In this document: positions 33,799 through 43,700 of the stretch, piece by piece
Position numbering within the stretch: position 1 is the stretch's first letter
Layout of the letters: each line of letters opens with the position of its first letter
Assembly (NCBI GenBank): GCA_016703535.1
Contig: JADJBV010000002.1
Location: 558,001-622,000, forward strand
From: Deltaproteobacteria bacterium
GTDB taxonomy: Bacteria > Myxococcota > Kuafuiibacteriia > Kuafuiibacteriales > Kuafuiibacteriaceae
Reading direction: 5' to 3'
DNA length: 64,000 bases
Notes under the pieces: model-generated
The model's database searches: none
The model's input: the letters and a program-made list of their open reading frames with translations, nothing else
Told to the model about the DNA's origin: nothing
Made by a program: the position numbers and the translations under genes

Positions 33799-35667
33799 AT
33801 GGGCCCAGGACCGACGCGACGGCGCGGGGACGAAGTCATCGCCTCCTACGGGGAGCCGATGGCGGGCGCGCGTCCCCCGCCCAGGGAGGCGACGTCTGCC
33901 GCGGGGCTGTCGCGCCTTGACGGGGTGACCGAACGGGGTGGGGCGTCGATGCCGGCTCGGGGGACCTTCGACTTGGTCGAGGCTTGTCGAGCGCCTTCGA
34001 TGGTGGGTTTCGTCGTGGCCGGGCCCCCCGGGGACGACCGGGTGGTTCGGCTGGTTCAGGTTCTCCAGGCGGCGGGCTTGTCCATGGAGGATGCGTGGCA
34101 GGTCGCGTACCACGGCCTCGACGCGGATCGGGCGCGAGCGCTGATTCACCTGGGCCTCCTCCAGCCTCGGATGGAGCAGTACGGGGCCTCGCTGTTGACG
34201 ATCCGGATCTTGAGCCTGGCGATCGACGTGGGCGCGTTGTCGTCGGCTCGGGTGCGGCAGCTGTTCGAGGCGTTCAGCGACGCGGTGGTGGTGCGCCCGG
34301 ACGGCGTGTTGGCCTACGTCGTCAGCGGCGCACCGATTGAGCAACGCGCCGATCTCGGGCTCGGGGCAACTTACCAGCTTCGGCAAGGTATCTTGCGAGA
34401 ACTCAGTCCGGACGGTGAGGTCGGCCCGATCGCCGGTGAGCTGGGGCTGCAGCGCGGCCCGGTCGGTGCGGCCCTCGACGGGGTCACCGAAGCGTTGATG
34501 GACGGGGTGCAGGGCCTGGCCCAGCTCACCGTGGCGCTCTACGAGCGACCGGAGGAGGCGATCGGCGCGACGGTCGACGGCTTCGGTCGCTTGCCCTCGA
34601 CCTTGGCCACGCTGATCCGCAAGTCACCCGCGCTCTACCAACAGTTCTCCAACCTCCCCGAGGACGATCAAGTGCAGGCCGTCGCCAAGTGGATCACCAC
34701 CGGGCTCTTGATGGCCCAAGGCGGGGCGGGGGTCTTCTCGGGCGGCGCCCGGGCGTCGGGGTCGCTCGCGGGGCTGGGGGTGTTCGAGCTGGTCGGGGGC
34801 GGCCAGGTGCTGGCCGGAGGCGTGGAGGCCGCCAGTCTGGGTCGCCTCGGCACCCAAGTCGCGCTGACCGCGGTGATGATGTGCGCCGCCGCGGCCGACG
34901 GGCCGGGTGCTCCGGCCGCTGTCGACGCCAAGACCCGCTGGAAGGCCTCGGACCGGGCCGATCGAGCCTTCGGTGATCTCTCGGACCGCAGCATGTACCG
35001 CACCCGGGATCTCGGGGACGTACTCGACCAGACGAAAAAAATGGACGCGGCCACTCAGCTCGAGGTCCGGCGCAGGGTCGCCGCGAGATTGATCGAGGAC
35101 GCGTCGATCCTGCCGCTCGCGGAGTTTGGCGACCTCACCCGGGTGGCGCGCGGTCTCGGGGAGGAGTTCGCCGCCGAGCTCAACGCCGCGGTGAACGGTC
35201 GGATGAAGAGCGAGGTGCAGGCGCTCCTCGAGCTCCCCAACGACTCCCGCCGGACCCTAGCCATCCGCGGCCTGCGCACCGCCGCCGACGACGCCGGCAT
35301 CGACCTTCACGTGGCGTTGTGGCCCGGTGGTACGGTGCCCCCGCTCGAGTCCTTGAGTCCCGGGGCTCGGCGTGCGATCCAGAAGCTCCGGGCCGGAGAG
35401 ACTGAGGTGACCGTCGCTTCCAAGGCCCAGGCTCAAGAGGTGCTGAGCCAGTTTCCAGACCTAGCCGACACCTCGAGCTGGGGGTTCGACATGATAAGGG
35501 AGTTGCTTGGGAAGAAGACCAACACCTTTCATTGGGACGACGTCTTTGGACCCGACGGACGGCTCCTGTTCCATGGGGCAGACAATGCCCACGGGACAAC
35601 GCCTCACCTCCAGGTCGAGGCAGGTAGGGCAAGACACCGCATCTACTTTGCCGTGGAGCGGCCGTGA
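33799..35667 (+). CDS. Large toxin-like protein, cassette 2
   Basis: The product (about 622 residues from ATG 33799; ATG 33859 with GGGGAG upstream is also plausible) is the paralogue of 22125-23999. Conserved blocks include GLSMEDAWQVAYHGLDADRA, QRGPVGAALDGVTEA and LSDRSMYRTRDLGDVLD. A Gly/Ala-rich hydrophobic middle is followed by a C-terminal domain TEVTVASKAQAQEVLSQF, FHWDDVFGPDGRLLFHG, TPHLQVEA and RIYF. Between copies the last 90 residues and the first 60 vary most, while the middle is nearly constant: the usual pattern for a delivery body with a diversifying toxic tip. No signal peptide or lipobox is clear, so export would need a dedicated system. It overlaps the next gene by four bases (GTGA). 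Confidence 0.65.
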   Translation: MGPGPTRRRGDEVIASYGEPMAGARPPPREATSAAGLSRLDGVTERGGASMPARGTFDLVEACRAPSMVGFVVAGPPGDDRVVRLVQVLQAAGLSMEDAWQVAYHGLDADRARALIHLGLLQPRMEQYGASLLTIRILSLAIDVGALSSARVRQLFEAFSDAVVVRPDGVLAYVVSGAPIEQRADLGLGATYQLRQGILRELSPDGEVGPIAGELGLQRGPVGAALDGVTEALMDGVQGLAQLTVALYERPEEAIGATVDGFGRLPSTLATLIRKSPALYQQFSNLPEDDQVQAVAKWITTGLLMAQGGAGVFSGGARASGSLAGLGVFELVGGGQVLAGGVEAASLGRLGTQVALTAVMMCAAAADGPGAPAAVDAKTRWKASDRADRAFGDLSDRSMYRTRDLGDVLDQTKKMDAATQLEVRRRVAARLIEDASILPLAEFGDLTRVARGLGEEFAAELNAAVNGRMKSEVQALLELPNDSRRTLAIRGLRTAADDAGIDLHVALWPGGTVPPLESLSPGARRAIQKLRAGETEVTVASKAQAQEVLSQFPDLADTSSWGFDMIRELLGKKTNTFHWDDVFGPDGRLLFHGADNAHGTTPHLQVEAGRARHRIYFAVERP

Positions 35668-36026
35668 GGAACCTACCCCTGCATCTCATGAAGAGGATGC
35701 TCTCGGGCGAGAGCATGTTCGCGCGAGTCGAGGCAACATTTCCTGACGCGGTTGCCTGGGTCCAGCTCTTGCGCTTCAAGAAGGGTGTGCCCTTCATTCC
35801 CGCGGAAGAGGCGGCCAAGGTCCCCTGGAGTTATCTGGTGCGCCACTTCGAGATGCCCAACAAGTTCAGGTCCGGCGACTGGGACGTGAGCAACGAAGAG
35901 CTGCTCTACCTGGTCGAACACGAGGTTCAGACCGCCGAGGAGGCCGACCAGATCCTCGACGAGCTGGTGGGGGATCCGTCGAAGTTCATCTCGGACACCG
36001 ACATGAAGGAGTACACGCCATTCTGA
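35664..36026 (+). CDS. Small immunity-like protein, cassette 2
   Basis: The 120-residue product starts at GTG 35664, coupled to the toxin-like gene. It reads MRNLPLHLMKRMLSGESMFA, EATFPDAVAWVQLLRFKKG, FEMPNKFRSGDWDVSNEELL and ends MKEYTPF. It shares its second half almost exactly with the orphan at 24405 and less with 23999. No export signal is present, so it would act in the cytoplasm. Its strict position after the large gene in both cassettes supports immunity or chaperone function; this is inference. Confidence 0.65.
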   Translation: MRNLPLHLMKRMLSGESMFARVEATFPDAVAWVQLLRFKKGVPFIPAEEAAKVPWSYLVRHFEMPNKFRSGDWDVSNEELLYLVEHEVQTAEEADQILDELVGDPSKFISDTDMKEYTPF

Positions 36027-36064
36027 CCCCATCTGACCCACAGGGCCCTGATCGAAGCCCGCAG

Positions 36065-37006
36065 TTGGGAATCCGTCGGCCCCCGTTTCCCGGACGCGCT
36101 CGCTCGGGTTCGGGCGCTTGGAGATGGGCGCGCTCGAGCCTGGTGGCCGGAGTCCTGGTGTTGATTGGCCTCAGCGGCTGCCGGTGGGTCGAGAAGCTGC
36201 TGATCCCTGAACAGTCCAGGACTTCCTACGAGGCGGCGCGCAGCAACTTCAAGACCAAGCTGGTGCAGCGGGGGCCCTCACCCCAGCCCTTCGCGAAGGA
36301 GTTGCCGCCGGTGGGCGTCGACGTCATTCGTTATCGATCGGGTTCGCTCGAGCTCAAGGGCTGGCAGAGCCGCATCGATCCGGCCGGACACGCGCCCGCC
36401 GTCGTCCTGCTGCACGGCGGCTTCGCGTTTGGGGCAGAAGACTGGGACCTGGCGGTGCCGTTCGTGGAGGCGGGCTACGCCGTGTTGATGCCGATCCTTC
36501 GGGGTGAAAACGGGATGCCCGGGGACTACTCGCTCTTCTACGATGAAGTGGAGGATGTGTTGGCGGCGACCGCGTTCCTCGCGCGTCAACCCGGCGTGGA
36601 CCGAGATCGGATCTTCGTGACCGGACACAGCGCCGGCGGGACCCTCGCGCTGTTGGCGGCGCTGACCTCGGATCGTTATCTCGCGGGCTCCTCACTCTCG
36701 GGGGTGACCAACGTCGGAAGATTGCTCAACGGGCTGACCGTTCCCTTTGAGGCCGGTGCCGTCGAGGAGGCCAACATGCGGTCGGCGGTCGTGTTCGCCT
36801 CGAGCTTCAAGTGTCCGTTTCGGATCTACTACGGCAACGAAGAGGAGTTCTTCATCGCGGACAGCCAGGAGACGGCGCGCCGGGCGGCCGCCAGCGGGAA
36901 AGACGTCGTCGCCGTCGAAGTCCCGGGCGATCACTTCACCTCAATCAACGAGGGGCTCCGCCGCACGATGGCCTTCTTTGCCGCGGCGAAGCGAACCCCA
37001 CGGTAG
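36065..37006 (+). CDS. Alpha/beta hydrolase lipoprotein
   Basis: The 313-residue product starts at TTG 36065 with a long positively charged head and a lipoprotein signal ending LVLIGLSGC (Cys at about 39). The hydrolase fold shows an oxyanion strand VVLLHGGFAFG, the nucleophile elbow GHSAGG (Ser near residue 190), a DYSLFYDEVEDVLAA helix typical of dipeptidyl-peptidase/acetyl-esterase relatives, and a probable catalytic His in GDHFTS. The likely role is cleavage of an ester or peptide at the outer membrane. The substrate is unknown. It is a single gene, downstream of the toxin-like cassette and separated from it by about 40 bases. Confidence 0.75.
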   Translation: MGIRRPPFPGRARSGSGAWRWARSSLVAGVLVLIGLSGCRWVEKLLIPEQSRTSYEAARSNFKTKLVQRGPSPQPFAKELPPVGVDVIRYRSGSLELKGWQSRIDPAGHAPAVVLLHGGFAFGAEDWDLAVPFVEAGYAVLMPILRGENGMPGDYSLFYDEVEDVLAATAFLARQPGVDRDRIFVTGHSAGGTLALLAALTSDRYLAGSSLSGVTNVGRLLNGLTVPFEAGAVEEANMRSAVVFASSFKCPFRIYYGNEEEFFIADSQETARRAAASGKDVVAVEVPGDHFTSINEGLRRTMAFFAAAKRTPR

Positions 37007-37117
37007 GCCCCCGGGCGTCCAAAGGGTTGGCTCGACTGGGCAAACGGGGCCGCCTGGGCCCGGCCGTGAAACCGATGGGCCGCGTCCGAAAGATGGTGTT
37101 AGGCTCCCCGGATCGTC

Positions 37118-37468
37118 GTGGGAGAGCTCTCAGTGTCCCCCCCTTCCGTGTCCGCGGGCGAACTGTCCGCCGCCCAAGCCCTGGTCGACACCTGGGACGG
37201 CGAGGGCCTGGCCCAACTCCGGTGGCTGACCCGCCTCTGTCAAACCGCGGCGGCCCGACTCGAAGGCGCCCCGGCGGCGTTGGAGCCCGAGGCCGGGGCG
37301 GCGTTGCTTCGGCTCTGCGGCGGGATCTCTGGGCTCCTGCCGCGGATCTCGTCGTTGGTCGATCGCCGCGCCGAAGGTGAGCGGGCGCCCATTCAAGCCG
37401 TGGGCGCCGAACTGCAAGTTGCCTTGCGGGCCCTCCACCGCGTCTTCGGGACCCGGAGCGACGCGTGA
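37118..37468 (+). CDS. Small helical protein upstream of the P-loop kinase
   Basis: The 116-residue product (GTG 37118; GTG 37133 also possible) is Ala/Leu-rich and probably all-helical (LSAAQALVDTWDGEGLAQLR, IQAVGAELQVALRALHRVF). No domain is recognised. Its stop overlaps the next gene's GTG by four bases, and the first part of the next protein is similarly Ala/Leu-rich, so they may interact. It could be a chaperone or antitoxin for the partner, but this rests only on position. Confidence 0.5.
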   Translation: MGELSVSPPSVSAGELSAAQALVDTWDGEGLAQLRWLTRLCQTAAARLEGAPAALEPEAGAALLRLCGGISGLLPRISSLVDRRAEGERAPIQAVGAELQVALRALHRVFGTRSDA

Positions 37469-39756
37469 ACATCCCCAAGGACGCGCTGCTGCGAGGCCGG
37501 CACGGCATTGAACCTCGGACGCTCCCCGAGCTGGGGTCGCCGCCGCCCAGCGCCGGGCCGACCACGTCCGCGCCCGCGGGAGTCCCGGAGCCCGGGGACC
37601 AAGGTGCGTTGATCCAAGGTCCCTCGCAAAAAGGCCCCGCCACCCTCCAGCTGGAGCTGAAGGCCGCGGTGCAGAGCGCCACTACTTCGTTGGCCCGGGT
37701 GCGCCGCCAGCTGGCCGGATGGCAGGGCGCGAACAAGGCCCAGCACGCCGCCCTCGGGGCCTCCCTCGAGCAGGCCTCCAAACACTTCGAGGGGGCCATC
37801 AACCACCCGGAGCTCGGTGAAGAGGGCCGGCGCCAGTTGGCCTTGGAGCTGGGCGAGCTGCTTACGCCCCTCGGCGCGGTGATGCAGGCCCTCGCCGACG
37901 CGCAGCCGCCGATCGCTCGCTCGGTCCGGCGCCAGATCACGGCGGCCATGGATCGGCTGCTCGCGCCCACCGCGCTGCTTTGGGGTTCGGCGGCGGCCGA
38001 GGCCCGGGTCACGGCGGGGCAGTTTGTCTCCATCCCTCGGGCCAAGGAGGCGGTGGGCCTGGCCTACCAGCAGCTCCAGACGGTCCTCGAGCAGCTCGAG
38101 GCCAGCGGCCACCCCCTCGATCCGGCCGGGCAGGTGGCGCTCTTCAAGGCGATCTTGGCGTCCGAGTTTTCGGGGCTCTTCATGAGCATCGACGCCGGCG
38201 TCTTCGACTTCTTGCCCGCGCACTTGGCCAAGGCGATCACTCGGGACCACCACGGGATCCACGCCGATCCGCAGAACCCGCAGATCAACTCGACCATGCA
38301 CTTCCTCAACGACGTGGAGGCGGTGCGGAAGCTCGACCTCCCCCTCGGCGAGAAGATCGCGCGCCTCCAACACCAATACGCCTACTGCGTCACCGACAAC
38401 TTGGGTGACGCCGTCTTCCCCTTGGTCCTGATCCGGCACCTGCCTGAGCTGGTGGAGAAGGGCGGCATCGCGGTGGCGATGAAGGAGGGCCACCAGGTCC
38501 TCTTGGGCATGGATCAGATCCGCCGCCTGGCCCACTTCGAAGACTTCGGCTTCTTCGGCAGCGCCAACTTGGAAGAGGGCAAGATCGAGTCCGGACCCGG
38601 CGAGATCGTCTTTCGCGACCTGGCCCACGTGGTGTTGGGCAACTTTCAGGGCTTCGACGAGAGCCTGAATAAGTTTGGAGTCTACGGGGCCGACCGCTTC
38701 GAGCAGCTGCCGCCCGAGCAGCAGCAGAGGTTGGTCGAGGAGTGCGCGCAGAAGGTCGAGCAGAACCTGAGTAACTACGACCTGCGTATGGTCCGGGTGA
38801 ACACCTTCAAGGCCAACATCAACCGGGCCAAAAGTGCGGTCGAACAAGGGCACCGAAAGCTCGACGACCTGCTCCGCCCGCACCTCCCCAAGAAAGATCT
38901 GGAGCTGCTCCACGAACACGTCTTCTTCTTCGAAGCGCCCCAAGGTGGCGGCCGCTTCGCCACCTGGGACGCGCCCTCGCTGGTGCACCAAAAGAAGATC
39001 CAGTGGCAGTGCATCCGCTTCCCAGAGGACCAGTGGGGCATGGTCTTGGCGGTCCCCCACGGCCGCACCCCCGACAACCTGAAGAACCGCGACCTGGTCG
39101 CGACCTTCAAGGCGGCTTTCCCAGGCGCCGTCGATCGGGGCTCCACTCTGCTCTTCGTGTTCGATCCCAAGGCCGGCTTGGGACCCCCGGAGGGCGTGGC
39201 CAAACGTTTGGTCGCTTGCCTCAAGGAGGGCGCGGTGTCGCTGACGCCGGCGCCGATGGGCAGCGCCAATCGAACCACGATTCGGCTGGGTGAGGCCGAC
39301 CTGGTCTTTGGCCACGACCCCTACCTCTATCAAGACGGCAAATACGTCTGGACGCCGGAGCGCCTGATCGAGGCCAAACGCCGCTGCCTGGCCTCCTTCG
39401 CCCGGGCCGTGGCCCAACCCACCTGCGCCAAGGTCGTGATGGTGGCGGGCCCGGCGGCCGCCGGGAAATCGACCTTCATCGGCCAAAACTACGAGGCGGG
39501 CGCCGCCTACTACGACAGCACCCTCTCGACCCCCGAAGATCGCAAGGCGGTCATCGAGGTCGCCCGGATGTACGGCAAGCCGGTGGAGCTGGTGGTGCTC
39601 CGGGCCAACGAAGCGGAATGCCTCGAGCGCAACCAGCGCCGGGATCCAGATCGTCGGGTCCCAGCGGAGATGATCCGTCGGGTCATCGACAACCTCCAGG
39701 CGATCCCGCCGACCAAGGCCGAAGGCATCGACGAGATCCGCTTCGTCCAGAGTTAG
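37465..39756 (+). CDS. Large protein with C-terminal P-loop kinase (zeta-like)
   Basis: The 763-residue product has three parts. Residues 1-240 are helical and low in motifs. Residues about 255-500 have DHHGIH (D261-H263) and, 50 residues on, TDNLGDAVFP (D311, D315), which recalls DHH-type or similar metal-dependent hydrolases. Residues about 650-763 form a P-loop kinase: MVAGPAAAGKSTFIG (Walker A at 662-669), then ELVVLRANEAECLERNQRRD, an AAA_33/zeta toxin-like layout with the Arg-rich lid. Zeta toxins phosphorylate UDP-amino sugars; other members act on nucleic acid or small molecules. Fusion of such a kinase to a hydrolase-like domain is unusual. The N-terminus has no export signal. It is coupled to the small gene upstream. 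Confidence 0.6.
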   Translation: MNIPKDALLRGRHGIEPRTLPELGSPPPSAGPTTSAPAGVPEPGDQGALIQGPSQKGPATLQLELKAAVQSATTSLARVRRQLAGWQGANKAQHAALGASLEQASKHFEGAINHPELGEEGRRQLALELGELLTPLGAVMQALADAQPPIARSVRRQITAAMDRLLAPTALLWGSAAAEARVTAGQFVSIPRAKEAVGLAYQQLQTVLEQLEASGHPLDPAGQVALFKAILASEFSGLFMSIDAGVFDFLPAHLAKAITRDHHGIHADPQNPQINSTMHFLNDVEAVRKLDLPLGEKIARLQHQYAYCVTDNLGDAVFPLVLIRHLPELVEKGGIAVAMKEGHQVLLGMDQIRRLAHFEDFGFFGSANLEEGKIESGPGEIVFRDLAHVVLGNFQGFDESLNKFGVYGADRFEQLPPEQQQRLVEECAQKVEQNLSNYDLRMVRVNTFKANINRAKSAVEQGHRKLDDLLRPHLPKKDLELLHEHVFFFEAPQGGGRFATWDAPSLVHQKKIQWQCIRFPEDQWGMVLAVPHGRTPDNLKNRDLVATFKAAFPGAVDRGSTLLFVFDPKAGLGPPEGVAKRLVACLKEGAVSLTPAPMGSANRTTIRLGEADLVFGHDPYLYQDGKYVWTPERLIEAKRRCLASFARAVAQPTCAKVVMVAGPAAAGKSTFIGQNYEAGAAYYDSTLSTPEDRKAVIEVARMYGKPVELVVLRANEAECLERNQRRDPDRRVPAEMIRRVIDNLQAIPPTKAEGIDEIRFVQS

Positions 39757-39849
39757 TCCTGGCCTCGTCCGTTGGCTTCGCGCATCGGCCTCGTTGCGGT
39801 CCGCCTGGGCCACCGCAGCGGCTTGACGTTGACCGGTCGATCACGTAGT

Positions 39850-39873
39850 TAACATATCCGTTAAATAAAGGAG
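39850..39873 (+). promoter_or_regulatory. ArsR-type operator and ribosome site
   Basis: TAAC-ATATCC-GTTA (39850-39863) is an inverted repeat in an AT-rich patch that stands out from the GC-rich surroundings, just before an AAAGGAG ribosome site (39867-39873). ArsR-family repressors commonly bind such repeats over their own promoter. Confidence 0.5.
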
Positions 39874-39876
39874 CCG

Positions 39877-40236
39877 ATGCCTCCCCAGTCCGCCACCCTC
39901 GACGCCACTTTTTCCGCCCTGGCCGATCCAACTCGGCGTGCGATCGTCGCCCGTCTGGCCAAAGGCGACGCCACCGTGCTCGAGCTGGCCGCCCCCTTCG
40001 ACATCAGCCTGCCGGCGATCTCGCGCCACCTGAAGGTGCTGGAGCAGGCCGGGCTGATCGCTCGGGGACGCGACGCGCAACGGCGCCCTTGTCGCCTGCG
40101 GCCCGAGGCCCTGGCCCCGGTCTCCGAATGGGTCGAGCACACCCAGCAGGCCTGGGAGGCGCGCCTCGAGCGCCTGGATGACTACCTGCGCGAGCTACAA
40201 AAGAAGGAAAAGAAGCATGTCAAAAAGCGCCGCTGA
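39877..40236 (+). CDS. ArsR-family transcriptional regulator
   Basis: The 119-residue product is a winged helix protein: FSALADPTRRAIVARLAKGD, then LELAAPFDISLPAISRHLKV, LEQAGLIARGRDAQRRPCRL. It lacks the CxC metal site of classical ArsR and belongs to the metal-free group paired with SRPBCC (AHSA1-like) proteins. The next gene starts 20 bases before its end, so the pair is coupled. It probably represses the pair through the inverted repeat at 39850. The ligand is unknown. The C-terminus is very Lys/Glu-rich (ELQKKEKKHVKKRR). Confidence 0.85.
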   Translation: MPPQSATLDATFSALADPTRRAIVARLAKGDATVLELAAPFDISLPAISRHLKVLEQAGLIARGRDAQRRPCRLRPEALAPVSEWVEHTQQAWEARLERLDDYLRELQKKEKKHVKKRR

Positions 40237-40699
40237 AAATAGCTGGTCCCTCGATCGTGAGGTCGTCATCGCCCGGGTGTACGACGCCCCACGGGAGCTG
40301 GTGTTTCGGATGTGGACCGAACGTGAACACATCACGCGGTGGTTCGGGCCCCGGGGGTTCAGCTGCGAGACCTTCGAGATGGAGGCCCGGGTCGGGGGGC
40401 GCTGGCGCTTTGAGATGCGGGCGCCGGACGGCACGGTGTACTCCAACCGGATCGAGTACCTGGAGATCACGCCGCCGGAGCGGATCGTGTTCGATCATGG
40501 CAGCGATCAAGACAACGACCCCAACCGCTTCCGCGTCACCTTGACCTTCGATGAGCAGGCCAACAAGAAGACGGTGGTCACGTTGCGCCAGCTGCACCCG
40601 ACCAAGGCGCGTCGCGACGCGGTCATCGCGTTCGGCGCGGTGGAGTACGGCTTCCAGACCCTGGACAAGCTCGCCGAACACCTCCGGACCGCCGGCTAA
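40217..40699 (+). CDS. SRPBCC/AHSA1-like protein
   Basis: From ATG 40217, with AAGGAAA upstream, the product is 160 residues. It shows the activator-of-Hsp90-ATPase-like fold signature: VVIARVYDAPRELVFRMWTE, then WFGPRGFSCETFEMEARVGG and GRWRFEMRAPDGT. These proteins form a hydrophobic pocket that binds lipids or small aromatic molecules; no enzymatic motif is needed. It partners the ArsR regulator, a very common two-gene unit in proteobacteria and myxobacteria. Intact and of usual length. Confidence 0.85.
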   Translation: MSKSAAENSWSLDREVVIARVYDAPRELVFRMWTEREHITRWFGPRGFSCETFEMEARVGGRWRFEMRAPDGTVYSNRIEYLEITPPERIVFDHGSDQDNDPNRFRVTLTFDEQANKKTVVTLRQLHPTKARRDAVIAFGAVEYGFQTLDKLAEHLRTAG

Positions 40700-40752
40700 T
40701 CTATACTCGAGGGCTACCGACAAACTCGAAGACGGGAGATAATCCCTGATCG

Positions 40753-43700
40753 ATGTATACGCGAGGCGCAGCTGTACTCACCATGTTGTGGATGCTGGCT
40801 TCGCAGCGCGCAGAAGCCCAAGTCACTTTTGAACGACTGATGACGGTTGGTGACCTGACGCCAGAGGGTCCTCCGTTTCAAAACTTCCAACCTCCAGTGG
40901 TCAACAGCGCGGGGGCTGTGTTGGTCCTGGGGCAGGCCGATCACGGCGGTGGTCTCGAGCAACGGGCCTACGTGCGGGAGCCCGACGGCACGGTGCGGTT
41001 GGTCTTGCAGCCGAACACGCCCATTCCCCAGAGTGTCCTCAACATCATGACCCCGAGCGTGATCTCCGGTGGTCTGCTCGATCGCAGCGGCTCGGTCCTG
41101 TTCAGCTTCGCGAGTGGGTTTACCGTCGCGATCTTGGTCTCGCCGAGCGGCACGACGATCCTTGGGGAACACAACCAACCTTGCCCGGCCTCCATCGACG
41201 CCAGTCGGTCGTGGAGTTCGGTCAGCGGCTTCAGCCTCTCCGACACCGGTCGAGCGCTGCTCACCGACGCTTTCTGCACCCGGTCCGGCCTGGCCCGCTT
41301 TGAAAGCGGCAGCTACACCTGGATCGCCGGGATGAGCAGCCCAGTGCCCGGCGTGGGGGGGACGCCGACCTTCGCCAACGTGGTGGTGGGGCAGGCGCTC
41401 CAATCGGACGCCGGGCATCTTTGGTATGTGGGGAACGTCTCCTGCCCCGACGATCCGCGGTGCCTCGCAGGCAACGCGATCGGTCTGTTCCTCGCCAACC
41501 CGCAAGGTTCTTCGAGCTTGATCTATCTGTATGGTCAGGCGGCCCCGGGTGTCAGCGACAACTCTCTGTTGGGCCCCACTCGGGTCCTGAGCGTCAACGC
41601 CGCGGGCGTGGCCCTGGCGGCGATCACCTTGCTCGACCAGACCACCCGCCAGCCCGTCGGCTCGGCGCTCTACAGCGTGACGCCCGCCGCAGCGTTGACG
41701 ATGATCGCTCGGGTCGGCGACCCGGCCCCTGGGTTGCCCGGCGCGACCATCAGCGCTTTGGCGGACCCAGACTTCGCCCTCGACGCCTACCTTGGCGATG
41801 AGGGGACCATCGCCTTTCGCGCCCAGCTCGCCGGAGCCGGGATCAACAGCAGCAACAACGTGGCGATCGTCCGGATGACGCCGACCGGTGCCTCGGGCCT
41901 GGCCGCGCAACATGGAGCCACCGCACCAGACGGTGGCATCTACGATGTGTTCACTCAGTTCCTCCTCAGCCCGGGCGGAAGACTGGCGCTCCGGTCTCGG
42001 ACCATCTTGCAAGGTTCGGTGAACGAGTGGCTGTTTTTGGAGAACGACAACGGGATCCTGGTACCGGCGATCAAGGGCGGGACCGTCGATCTCGGGCTGG
42101 GCACACCTTCGAGCGTCAACAACTTCACCGTCCTCGGAGTCCGGACCACCGGCACCGACGGCCGAGGTCGAGTCTTCGACGGCAACGGCGCGATCGTCGC
42201 GCTGGTCGACCACGATGGGACCCAGTCGATCTTTAGCATCCGCGCCGGTGATCCGCCCCGGACCGTGGATCTGGTCGCGATCGAAGCCACCCAAGTCGTG
42301 CAGGACCTCCGCAACTCGGTGCAATTGATCCAAGGCAAGCCGACCTTCCTGCGGGCCTACCTCGAGGCCGATGAGGCCACCCGGGTTCGGGTGCGGCTAC
42401 GTGGGCGCCGCAACGGCGCCGAGCTCCCGGGATCTCCGTATGAGGGGCGCGTCCTCGGCGCGATCAGCCTGGCCCGACCCAACATCCTGAGCTTCCGAGA
42501 GACGCTGGCGGGGGCGCCATACTTCGAGGTGCCGCCTGCCTGGACCAGCGGGACGATCGAAGTCGAGGTCGAGCTCCACCCCGACGCCGGGGACCTGCGG
42601 TTGGCGTGTTCGGAGGCCGCCGGGCCCAACCCCAACGACTGCAAGGCGACGTTGACCTTTGAGGCGCCGCCGCCGGCCCTGGAGCTTCAGCTCTTTCGCT
42701 TCGTCCACTGGAGGAACTTCATGTCCGACGCCGTGCCCCGGGTTGATGGCCGGCGCCTGATCGACGAACTTCGAACTTTTTATCCGATCACCAAGGTCCG
42801 CTACAAACACCGAGACTTTTCGATCACCAGCCAGAGCACTGACGTCGTGGAAGGTGACTACTTCAACTCGCTGCTGCGGGTGGCCAAAGAGAAGGACCAA
42901 TGCACCGAGGAGACGGGCTGTCGCGCGATCTACTACGGCTACTATGCGTCCGGCCTCACCCGAAACTTCGGTGGCTTGGCCGATCCCTCGGGCGGGGTGG
43001 CCGTCGGCAACGCGATCTTCGACGGCTGGTACCACTACACCCAACTCCATGAGATCGGCCACGTGCTCGGACGCCCCCACGCGGTCACCACCCGGCAGGT
43101 GACCCGTGACGGGCGGCGTCTCCAGGAGGGCGAATGCCAAGAATACGCCGCCCTCGGGACCAACCCATGGCCCTACTTCGAGACCCTCGACGGCCGGCCA
43201 CTGGCGACCCTCAGCCCGTTTTCGGATCCGGAGGGGATCATGGTTGGCTTCAACCCCAAGAGTTGGAGCGTCGTCGATCCCCGGATGCACTTCGAGCTGA
43301 TGAGCTACTGCGACAAGATGAGGTCGTCCCTCGATCCGTTCATCTCTGGCTTCACCTACGGCGAGATCGCCCAAGCGATCCAGGCGCGGTTTCCGTCGTC
43401 CCCTCCGATCCGCACCCGGAACGCTTACTCCTATGTGTCCGCTGTGGGCACCTTGTTCGCTGACGGCGCGGAGTTGACCCGCTTGCGTTCGGTGACCTCG
43501 GCTCGGAGCGTGATCCCGGCGCCGACCCCCGGCGACTACGCCCTCGAGGTGCGGGATCGGGCGGGCGCGCTGCTCCAGTCGATCAGCTTCGCGCCGACCG
43601 AATCCGAAGCTAGGCCCGGGCTCACCGACGACGGCTTACCGGTGGCGTCGTTTCAGCTCTTCATCCCGACCGATCCCCCGCCGGCGACTTTGGTGCTGCT

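Noticed and set aside
37393..39813. 806-codon open frame on the minus strand
   Set aside because: It mirrors the kinase fusion gene, which has Walker A and coupling to its neighbour; the mirror protein lacks motifs.
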